Shown: piece by piece, positions 36,729-46,916 of the stretch | Layout: each line of letters begins with the position of its first letter | Numbering within the stretch: position 1 is the stretch's first letter | NCBI GenBank assembly: GCA_023627715.1 | Contig: JAMAHW010000069.1 | Coordinates: 124,001-188,000 of the forward strand | DNA from: Periconia sp. R9002 | Lineage: Eukaryota > Ascomycota > Dothideomycetes > Pleosporales > Periconiaceae | Direction of reading: 5' to 3' | DNA: 64,000 nucleotides | Position numbers and translations under genes: made by a program | Notes under the pieces: generated by a model | Told to the model about the DNA's origin: nothing | The model's input: only the letters and a program-made list of their open reading frames with translations | The model's database searches: none

Positions 36729-38765
36729 TCGCCACCTTGTCCTAAAAATAACCTCTCTAGAGTGGGTGACTCAAGACTAGTTCGTGGGGTAACATGTTGT
36801 CATGTTGGGACACTACCCCAGAGTACCATGGCTTCGGGACCAAGGTGAGACGACGCGCGATATACGGGACCCCCACGAAAAACCATTTTTTGGAGGACAC
36901 AGCAGGGGTATGAAGAGTGTACAGTCTATGATGCTATGAGGATTGTGGTGGATGGGAGGGATGAGGACCGTACTACCTGGTCAGTGGACTGCGATCTATT
37001 ACATCATGTAGGAATGAAGGGACGACCGTCGGGAAGGCGCCGCGAAGGGTTGAAGTGCTGGGGGTCAAGGGCCTGCCCCTGCTTTTTCTTTCGTTGATGT
37101 GGCGAGGGTCATCGCAAGATGTGGGCATCTATGTGAACTGAAACTTTCCGGTTTGGGAAGTAGAGACTTTCACGCTGGAACTTACCAGTTCGGGAAGTAG
37201 AAGTCGCGTCGTCGTCGACGATTTTGCGAGGTATGGGTCACTTGACGATATGAGAACACTCCGAGTTTCTTTTGGTAGAATGGCAGGAGCTGGACTGTCC
37301 CTGGACTGGGGACGCAGGGCCGAGGTTGTGATTTCCATTTGCAGTTTTTTCTGTCAGTGATAAATGAATGTTTCTGCTTTTATAAAGAAGTTCCTATTCT
37401 TTTCTCCTAAGGGGATGACGATAATTATGAAGTGCCGCTTGGAAGTCTCTGCAGAGTGCGCCAGGGCTGTAGTTTTTTATCTTTGTAAATCGAAGCGGAT
37501 GGGTCACAGCAATCTCTGTCATGCAGAAGAGAAATCATGATGCTCTAAGTCCTCATGCATGGAATGCTTTTATCGGGGTCAGTAAGTGCCCAGGTGTACT
37601 ACGGTCGCCTTCTTTTCATCCGTCTTATAAGGAAGCTATAACTGTGCAACACAGTTCGAATAATTACTGCCAAAGGTACTAAGTTACTGCTAACATCCCT
37701 AACGCTATACTTGTTCGAGGTCAAATTGTTGTCGCGACAAGAATTTGACCCTAATGAGGTAGAGCGCAAGTTATGAAAGCTCATAGTAGAAGCTGTATTT
37801 TCACTTTCTAATATGCGTTTCAATTTATTCCTATATTTGACCGGTGGAGTTCAGAACTTCGGTGGAACGAACAAAACTTTTTTGCATTTCATTGCGTCTG
37901 CAGAGGTGCTACCAGCGCCCCCCAATGCGCTTATCATCCACATGAATCACCACCAATAGCCCAGCATAGTCTCAACTCGTAAGTGAAGGTACAGATGAAA
38001 CAAGTCTTATCTCTTACATGACGATGAAATTTCAATCGCTTGACTGTCTTCTGCATGCAGCTGCACTGTTACTAATCCCGTCAAGAAATACGAGTGAGGG
38101 CAAAGCGCGAATAACGAGCAGAAGACCTCATGCTAAAAACTTCAAACATCAATTTAAAGCCTCAGCGCTTAGCTATCTATAGAAAATAAGGTGCATTATG
38201 CATGCATGAAGCTCTAGTCAGGTGATTTGACGCGGGAGGGTCTGGAGATGCTGCGCCGCACGACTGCGTGAATCACACGCATATGCAGAACCGCTAGACG
38301 TATCTGCAAGATGCTTTTCGCGAAGCGAAATGAAATTTCATTAGGTGGTATTGATTGTTTTCATTCAATGAATTAATTAATTTCAAGTACATATGCAAAT
38401 GCGTGGACGTGTTTCATGGATGGAAGACGTGTGCGGAGTGCCTATTACAATGTACAGATGTATCAGTGTTCTCTAATGCGAGCGACGAGCTGAATAATTC
38501 ATGCAATCTTCTGATGAGCCGATGGCATTCACGCGATGAGGGTGATCAGGTCATAGGAGGGCTTGTGTATTTCTCTCTTTTTGAAGAATATGTTGCCAAA
38601 GAGAAACTAGCTCTCATGACTTTTGCCCTGCCACCACTGTCTGGTAGGCACTAAGATGCTATACAGCATCATACCCTCGCCTTCTGCAGTAGAGATCAGC
38701 CTTCGTGTTCATAGAACAGGAAATGTGGTATCCGTTCAGAGCTTTCGCGCAAGAAAATGTCTTAC

Positions 38766-41700
38766 CTATTTTCAGTGTTGGGTATACCTGTTCCAGTTGC
38801 AGAGATTAGCCAGTGACTTGCAGATTTCATGGAGGAGAATGAGGGGCTGCATGTCAACCGGGAAGACCTCGCATACACATTAAAATCGCGAAGATCTCAA
38901 TTCTCGGCCATGAGAAGTTTTTCCGCTCTTGAAAAATATGATATTATAAGCGCCATGAGGAAAGTTGACCGCGGAGGCGATGGCCGCTTTGTAACAAACA
39001 AATCAGAAACTTCTAAGCCTCAAGTGTTGGGTTCTTTCACAGGTCAAGGGGCTCAAAATGCTGGAATGGGTGAACAGCTCATCAAAAATTCAGCAGCTGC
39101 GCACGATAAAACCAAGGCTTTTGAAATGGCATTATCAAGCCTCCCTAACCCGCCTTCATGCTCAATAGCGGAAGAATTGGCTAAGCCTGCTGCTTCATTT
39201 CGCATCGGCATCGCAGAACTGTCACAGCCACTTTGCACAGCTCTACAAGTAATCTTAGTCGACCATCTGCATGCGGCGGGGTTGCATTTTAATGCTGTGA
39301 TTAGGCACTATTCTGGTGAAATGGCTGCTGCCTACGCTGCGGGTCTTTTAACTGCAGGGGATGCTATTTGCATTGCATATTATAGAGGTCTATAGGAACA
39401 CATGGCACAAGGTGGTGATGGGCAGAAAAGAGGAATAATGGCGGTAGGTATGTCATTCGAAAGAGTCTCAGGTTTTTTGCGAAAAACCCTATCTTCACAG
39501 AAAAATATTCGTGGCTGCGAGCAATTCACCTGCAAACTCAACTCTGTCAGGAGACGAGGAAGCTTTCGAAGGGGCTCAGGCTGTTCTAGGAAGTACAAAG
39601 CCTTTCGTTAGACGTTTAGCAGTGAACGCAGCGTATCATTCACATCATATGCAAGCATGCAGCAGTATTTACGAAAGCAAGCTAAATGGATTGGGTCTCG
39701 GTTTTGGAACCGGTAATTCAAATACCCGATTTATATCGAATGTGCACGAGCCAGACTTCATGACAGTGGGACTAGATTCTTCATACGGACAGAAAACATG
39801 ACACGGCCTGTGCTTTTCTCGTAGACTCTCGAACGAGCCGTTAGTAAACATAAGCCTTTTGATATTGCATTGGAAGTAGGCCCGCACCCAGCCGTGAAGA
39901 GACCAGCAACTGAGGCATTATCAGCTCATGACGCTCCCGTGAAATACCATGGGATCCTTCGGAGAGGCTATGATGCAGTACAGTCATTGTCAAAATGCTT
40001 GGGGTCTGTATACCACAATTTAGGTTCCAAACAGATCAAGTTCGACGAATACCGAAAAATATTCTTAGGGGGCCAATATCGAAAACCCAAACTGGTTACC
40101 GGACTACCGTCATATCCGTGGGATCATGATACAGTCTTGTATCGGGAATCAGGGGTGTCACGTCGGTACCTCCACAGTTCGTATTTAGAGCACGGGCTGC
40201 TAGGAAGACGCATACCGGATAGCAGTACTGTTGAACTGCGATGGCAAAATGTCATATCTTTGAAAGAGGTACCTTGGATCTCTGATCACAAAATCGAAGG
40301 CCAACCAGTTGTCGCGGCCATGAGGTATGTGGCAATGGCTCTCGAGGCTACTATAATTTGGGCAAAGGAGAATTCACATTCGATTTCAAAACTAGAACTT
40401 CGGGATTTCAAGATCGAAAAGGCTCCCCTCGTGGAGAACAACTCTCCTATGGAGACAGTATTTTCTTTTAGAATAGACGCGGGCCACCGAGACAACATCC
40501 GCGAACACCAAGCTTTCGTCTCATGTTCAGGGGACCCGCTCTATGGGGGTAGCACGTTAAGTTCAATCTTCCATGGCCATGTTTTGATTACCTTTGACAA
40601 CGAAGATGAAGCTACAATGCGCGGTTTTAAGGAAGAAAAAATTACCGGAGCAGTGCAAGTCTACCAGAATACTTTCTATGAATACTTAGAAAGTATTGGA
40701 TATAGCCGTTGCTTATTTTGAACGGCTTGGAACAGTTAGAAATGATATCTCTTCCGAAAGAGAGTCCTGTTCTTGTGCTATCAGAATTGAACGAGCCACT
40801 TTTCAAGTCGATGTCATCCAGCCATATGAGTGCATTCCAATAAACTTGTTCTGTTTCGGAGAAGATACTCATTATTTTGCGATCGGACCAGTTTGGAGGG
40901 GCATATGCCAACGCCTTCTGAGGCCTGATTCGCTCAATCCGTCTCGAAGTACCTCATTTGGGAATTCAAACAATCTCTTTCAAGGGGAGTGATCTCAATT
41001 ATGGAAATATTGTCGAAGCTTTCCTTAGGTTAGCTGTTTGGAACAATACAGACGACGTTCTATGGACCTTTGAACCTGAGCTAGAACTAATCGACGGCGT
41101 TTTCCAGATTCCACGCATCGTGGAAGACATATCACTCAACAATACGCTGAACTCACCAAGACGGATGATTCCCCAGCATGTTTCGCCAGAGAAGAAGAAG
41201 TTTCAAATCATGATCGATGAGGATAACTCATCAAGTCTTCGTCTGCTCAGGGATATCAGTGTTGACACTGAGACCACAACGACAACTCCATCATATTCCA
41301 TTGTCGATCCTCTCCAGATTGGAGGGAGGTCTTGGCACGTTTCCTTTCGAAACATCCAAGATGAACCTAACCATCTTATTTTATCTGCAGTTACTATACC
41401 GTCAATGAAAGCAGTAGGATCGGTACATCGTCACAAAACGTCAACAGAAACCGAGATACCAAGATGGTTAGCTCATGTAGCAGTCAGCCTCTTCGCTCAG
41501 GAATCCCTGGCATCAACCAGACCCGTATGTCTGATCATACTACATGAATCCGACGACACCATCAAACACGCCTTCGAGCACGCAATGTCCCACTCTCCTC
41601 GGCAAGACATGGAACTAGTTTACTCATGCTCTGTGAAAAAAGCTGGCTTTATCCAACTCTCCAATCATATCCCAGCCCGGCAGTTTCGAGGACTGCTCCC

Positions 41701-44587
41701 CCGTAGAGGGTCTGCAGCCAGATACATACTGACCATAGACTGTTCTAGACCCATCAACGTTCCGCAAAGTGCGTTTCCAAATGTGACTTGTATCACACCG
41801 TTCACCCGAAATCCATCTGCTGACTGGTCAAAGATCCTTGGATTGCCAACCGCTCTATGTACAGCTGACGAATTTACAATCACTGTGCTTCATCACCGAC
41901 CAATGGAGTCCCAGATTTGACAATCATTCCGGCTGCTAAATTGTCATCTGTTGACTTGAATCGGGAACAAGGGCTCCACATATTCGATTGGACTTCTACA
42001 GACCCAGTACCTGTTCAAGTCCAGCGCGTAACGGAGAGTTTCAACCTTTTCTGGGATGATAGAACTTACTTCCTGGTGGGGCTCACAGGCGCCATGGAGA
42101 GAATGCTCACAGGGTGGATGGTAGAACATGGAGCTCGGTTCATTGTCCTAGCGAGCCGGAACCCAACTCCAGACTTGGCGTGGGAAGAGGTGATTCAAGG
42201 ACGGGGCGCAACAATCGAAACTTACCAGATGGATGTCTCCAGCAAACAGGCTGCTCAAGATGCAAGATTGACCATCGACTTACAGAAGCTACCGCCCCTT
42301 GCTGGCATTGCCAACGGGGCTATGGTTCTATGTGACAACTCTTTCTTTGAAATGAGCCATAGTCAGATGATGGAGTGTCTTGCTCCCAAAGTAGACGGTA
42401 GCATGCACTTGGATGAAATATTTGGCGATCTCCCTTTGGACTTCTTCATCTTATTCTCGTCACTAGCCTTCACACTTGGGAATCCGGGCCAATTAAACTA
42501 TGCCGCCGCTAATGGGTTCATGGCCGGACTTGCTCAAGTACGCAGAGAGCGTGGACAGCATGCTTCAGTTATCAGCCTTGGAGTCATCGGTGGAGTCGGC
42601 TACCTTGCTCGCACCAGAGGCGGACGAGAGAGCGAGCACGCCAAGAGACGGAACGTAAGGACGATATCGCTCGAAGAACTATGTACAATCTTTGCCGAAG
42701 GCATTGTTGCCGGCAGATGTATTAGAAAACACGGCGTTGAACTGATCACAGGTCTTGATGGCCACATAGATACGAGAGCTACAGATAAGGACTCACTGGC
42801 TCTAATGGCTATCCGATCCTAGAGTGTCGCATATCATTAGAGACAGGGCAGATGAGGTTATTCCCAGTCTCTCAGGGAAAGCAGTCACCACCGAAGCAAA
42901 AATACCCCTGGACATGCAAGTGGGACAAGCCCTATCCAACGACAGCCAAAATGAAGCACTCAGCATCCTGACCAAAAGTTTCTCGGAAAATCTAGAGCGC
43001 GTGCTACTCATGAGCCCGGGCAAATTCTCCGAGTCGATACCACTCGTGGAAATGGGCGTTGACTCTCTCCTAGCCATCGAAATCAGGTCATGGTTCCACT
43101 CGCAGTTGGGCGTCGACGTGCCCGTATTGAAAGTCCTAGGCAACAACAACTGCGCCGCAATCTCCCACTACGCACTCGAATTGGTGCTTGCAGCAACGAC
43201 TACGCACCATCCAACAGACACCTCCTCAGAAGCTACCAATGGCATCGTAACAGCTCCGTTGGATACCAACGCTAGACAAGAAGTTGCCTCGTTCGCTCAA
43301 GCACCCATGTATCGCCTGCACCAATTCACAGAGGGAATAGCAAGGGTCAACAACATGCCCTGGTCCTATAGGGTCAGTGGTCCATTGGATGTCGACCGTC
43401 TAGAACGCGTTATTAATTCCAAGCTCCAGCCATTCGAAGCCCTGCGTACACGGTTCCACGAACAGGATGGACAGATCATGCAGGAGGTACTGTCAGCCGA
43501 ACCCATCCCACTCGAGCATACCCGGCTCGAAACGGAACCCGAAACGGACGCCTTTTTACAAAGTTTTCCGACGCGGAACATGGCCTATCGGCGGGCCAGC
43601 TTGTCAGAGCCGCAATCGTAGAGCAATCTTTGACGAATCATGTACTGGCCATGTCGTTCCATCATATCGCGGTCGACACACGGAGCTGCGAAATACTCCT
43701 AGCCGAACTCAACCGCGCCGACGCATCTCCTTCCGAGTACCGCTCCCCTTATTCCGAAGTGAAAACTCATCCGTTGATTACGCTGCGTTGCAAGCGCAGA
43801 TGTTGAGTTCAGGCGAATGGTCGTCATGGATTGACTTCTGGCGAAAGCACTTACACGAAGCCACTCTCCTGCTCCCCTTATTTCCCTCTAAAGCCCCCAA
43901 ACAGAGGAAAGTAATACAAGAGTACCTAACGCCGGATCAGCTCACCCGTATCCAAACCGTCTGCAAAGACCTGAAGTGCTCCCCTACCACTTCCACACCT
44001 CCATCTGCGCCGTCTTCCTCTCTCAACTCACCAATCTCCAAAACGTAGTGATAGGTAGCGTCGATGCCGGGCGTGATTCCTAACCCACCTTTTTCGACGC
44101 CTTCGGTCCCATGTTCAAGTACCCCCCCCCCCCCCCCCCCCTTCCTTACATATTAGCGACGTAGCCGGCAAGATAAGCGGACCGCAGACTTTAAAGACCT
44201 CGTCCGCCGCACGCGAAACACAGCGTGAAGTGTTAGTGAACACGCTCAGGTGGCGTTCGATGTCATTGTGGAGGCTGGTGGCGAGGAACTGATGCCCGCG
44301 ACGCACCATCCAGTTTATCAAGCCCAGATCAACTACCTCAAGCACACGCTCATCGAGGAAGTCCCATTGGATTCTTTGAAAATGGAGCTGCACCATGCAA
44401 GGGGCGTGGATGATAGTTATGATTTTTTGTGGGTATGTTGGAGGGGGAGAAGGAGGTGCTGGTCGCTTTTCAGTGTCAGGAGTATTTGTATAGTGTGGAG
44501 GAGACAATGGAGCTGGGACGAGCGTATATGAGGTTGCTTGAGGCTGTGTTGAAGGATGTTGATGTTAATTTTTGGGATCTGTTTTGA
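38766..44587 (+). pseudogene. Decayed highly reducing polyketide synthase with C-terminal condensation domain
   Basis: Remains of a multidomain synthase in several frames. In order: linker (about 38766-38900, TGA near 38812); acyltransferase (about 39020-39900), with a stop at 39393, frameshifts near 39500 and 39800-39850, and the nucleophile motif GHSxG replaced by RHYSG; dehydratase N-half (about 40170-40720; the His in ISDHKIEG is kept); structural KR (about 40920-41905); catalytic KR (about 41917-42790), with FSS and LNYAAAN kept; frameshift near 42810; ACP (about 42950-43170, GVDSLL with the phosphopantetheine Ser); condensation domain (about 43280-44587), with HHIAVD at about 43657 and several frameshifts. 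No ketosynthase is seen upstream. The dehydratase C-half and methyltransferase are missing or unrecognisable. The last frame ends NFWDLF-stop. It cannot make a working enzyme. Product of the ancestor unknown. Confidence 0.9.
44121..44141 (+). repeat. Homopolymer run of about 20 C within the synthase relic
   Basis: About 20 consecutive C bases directly follow the conserved FFDAFGPMFKY-coding segment of the condensation domain and shift the frame. It could be real slippage or a read/assembly artefact; the exact length is uncertain by nature. Confidence 0.85.
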
Positions 44588-46220
44588 GAGGGAATGGACT
44601 TCATGGATTCAAATCGAAGTGATTAGATATTGTGTGTAGTTTCTCAGAACAAAAGTCACTTGTATCACAACTGCAAAATCCAACACTCAGCCCGTCTTCT
44701 ATCTAGTAGCACTCACGTGCCTTACAATCTTCCATCCCGACCATTTTCTCAACAATCCCCTGCTCAAGAGGAACGAAAAACTCATATTACCACCGCCATC
44801 GCGGCATTTTTGAAAACACCCGTCACCGCAGGTAGTACCGCAGTGTAGCAGCAAGCCGAAGCCCCAACATCTCGGACGCCAACTCTGACCAATGTCCGAA
44901 TATGCGTTATAGACAACGGCAGCATATACCAGACCCGGACAGTGATGCGCATGATAGCGGCTCGGGCAAGTTTGCAAACACACCCTCATCCTATCAATCG
45001 CCCCCTTCCCCATCACACATCAAAACAACACTACACTGAAAATACCCGATAGGCTAATGCTCGTGTGCTTGTTTAAAGCAGAATTTTAGTCCCCGAGACA
45101 CACACGCATCCAACATGCCCCAACGTCTAATTAGACACTTCACCTCAACACAAGGATTTCCCTGATCCAGACCGAACCTACGCCGTACATGCCCCCAACA
45201 TAAGCCGCAATGGAATCCTTCTTGTGTCTTTCCCTGCTACGTGTCATAAGGATATTCAACTCCCCGCGTACATCATGCACATCATACGTGTAGTCTTACT
45301 CAGCGGATGTCGGGTTTGCGGCGAAGGCGGCGCGGTCGTGGGATGTCAGCCACCACACTCGTCTGTGAGAGAGTGAGACTGGTCTGGGTTGAGACTTCGG
45401 ACATTTGAGACGCGCTGAATGCAAAACGACATGGTTCGGTTGATTTGAAATGGATTTGAGAAGTTGGAAGAATACTGAAAGATTGGAGGCACAAGAGGAG
45501 AATGCATGGTGGAGTGTTGGTTTGTTGGATAGATTTGATTGGCCATGTGTCTGATTAGGTCGATGTGGAAGCGCTTGGAGTTGCGCAACGAGGGTTTGAT
45601 TTGATTAATAATATCAGCGCCACCTAACTGCTCCCGATGGGATACAGGAAGGGAAGCTGAATGCGAAGATGAAGGCGTTGGAAGCCCAGGCAGAGTGGGA
45701 AATAGTCGCGATGTCGCGAATGCAATGGCCATCTAGATGAATATGCTGAAGCAATGACGCGATGCAAGAAATGACGAAAAAGTAGAACTTTTTGTAAGAA
45801 AAACGAATGAGAGAGAATAAAATATAAATAAGAAATAAAGGGAGAGATTAAAGAACAAGCAAACATGAAAATGACAGACAAGTTCCTCCCATGGGGATAT
45901 CATCGCAGAAAATTTGACAGATCTCCTCGCCATAAAATAAATAAGAGCACTGAGTGGTTGTACTGCAGTACTTGCAGCCGCCGCGATGATGCTGAAAAGA
46001 CAGTAGTGCCAACCCAAACGAACAATGTGGAAAAATAGCAATTTGGTCCACCCAGAAACGAGAGAAAAACAAAAGCCAACGAGGCAGCAAAAGGAAACAA
46101 GGTAAAAGCACGAAAAAGAGTATGATCACAAATGAATCGAAGCGCGAAAAGACAAAAGGCCACCCTTCCGTAGACAGTTCCACGGAAAACAATAAGTCGA
46201 GATAAGCAATACTCACCTAT
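44588..46220. other. 1.6-kb region downstream of the relic, no firm gene
   Basis: Nothing recognised. A minus-strand frame of 128 codons starts at an ATG at 45732 just after a CTAG acceptor-like site, but its sequence (Ser/Pro/His/Asn-rich) matches no family I know. A strong donor (GTGAGT) lies just after the stop of the next gene at about 46215, so part of this region may be a spliced 3' UTR of that gene. Confidence 0.45.
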
Positions 46221-46916
46221 CTAGGCAAAAGGGATATCCCCCACGATGCCCTTGGCCTTCAAATTGGCGATAATGCTCTGCTGCTGAATCTCGGCCAAGC
46301 GACGGTACTCAGCGGGGTCATATGCCTCGCCCTCGGCATCCTCATCTTCCTCTGTGTACAGAGTGGAATCCTCACTGACACTTCGAACCGAGCGTTCATC
46401 GTGTGACATGACGCTTCCAGCGGCACTTCCTTTCCTCTGTTGTCCCTGTTGTGACAGTCCACTCCCACCAGCACAATGAAGGATGCCGAACCCGCTCAGC
46501 GTGGGATCAACATACTGCATCATTGGGGGTGAGGGCATCGGCGTGCATAAGTAAGGAGAGCTGGAAGGACGGCTGAACTGTTGCTGCTGGATTCTCGCGT
46601 CTTGGGAAGGGAATGACACGATTTCCATTTGAACGTAGACGAGGCCGTCGGGGCCTTGGACAGCACTCTTCGTGACGAGCGCTTTACCGTCAGGCAATCG
46701 GCCGCGGATGTTGCTTGGTGCAATGTACGGATACGATTGGGCTACCGCAGCGGATTCTTGTTGCTGTTGCTGTTGCTGTTGATGGTGCTGCTGCGGTGGG
46801 GATGGAGGCTCTGGCGTCGGCAGTGAAAAAGGAAGTGTCGGGACTTTAGCTGTAGTAGGGAAGCGTGGGGATTTGTTGCGGTTGTTGTAGGGTTGGTAGC
46901 GGTTTGGGCGAGGCAT
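46221..46916 (-). CDS. Poly-Gln, Pro-rich protein of unknown function
   Basis: 231 residues from the ATG at 46916 (context CAGCCATGCC). The frame stays open upstream but without another ATG. The N-terminus is basic (MPRPNRYQPYNNRNKSPRF). Next come a Pro-rich part, a run of eight Gln, and a more ordered core, RGRLPDGKALVTKSAVQGP then DGLVYVQMEIVSF. A Ser/Gln-rich part, an acidic stretch (TEEDEDAEGEAYDPAEYRR) and a C-terminal helix-like end (IIANLKAKGIVGDIPFA) follow. No domain recognised; mostly disordered. The stop is followed four bases later by GTGAGT, suggesting an intron in the 3' UTR. It is likely a real gene, since composition shifts and conserved-looking ends fit a coding frame. Confidence 0.65.
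   Translation of the reverse strand: MPRPNRYQPYNNRNKSPRFPTTAKVPTLPFSLPTPEPPSPPQQHHQQQQQQQQESAAVAQSYPYIAPSNIRGRLPDGKALVTKSAVQGPDGLVYVQMEIVSFPSQDARIQQQQFSRPSSSPYLCTPMPSPPMMQYVDPTLSGFGILHCAGGSGLSQQGQQRKGSAAGSVMSHDERSVRSVSEDSTLYTEEDEDAEGEAYDPAEYRRLAEIQQQSIIANLKAKGIVGDIPFA

Larger units (their letters stand above)
35144..38765. other. 3.6-kb gene-poor region upstream of the synthase relic
   Basis: No gene I can support. The first 300 bp carry GGTGTTGGTG-like microsatellite and are probably the AT-hook gene leader. Diverged repeat copies lie at about 35931-36010 and 36076-36153, and an octamer repeat at 36705. From about 37400 the DNA is AT-rich and irregular. I searched by eye for ketosynthase signatures (DTACSSS-like) that should precede the relic and found none. 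Confidence 0.55.

Noticed and set aside
44115..44507. Minus-strand frame of 130 codons ending in poly-Gly
   Set aside because: It is created by the C homopolymer and runs opposite recognisable condensation-domain sequence on the plus strand.
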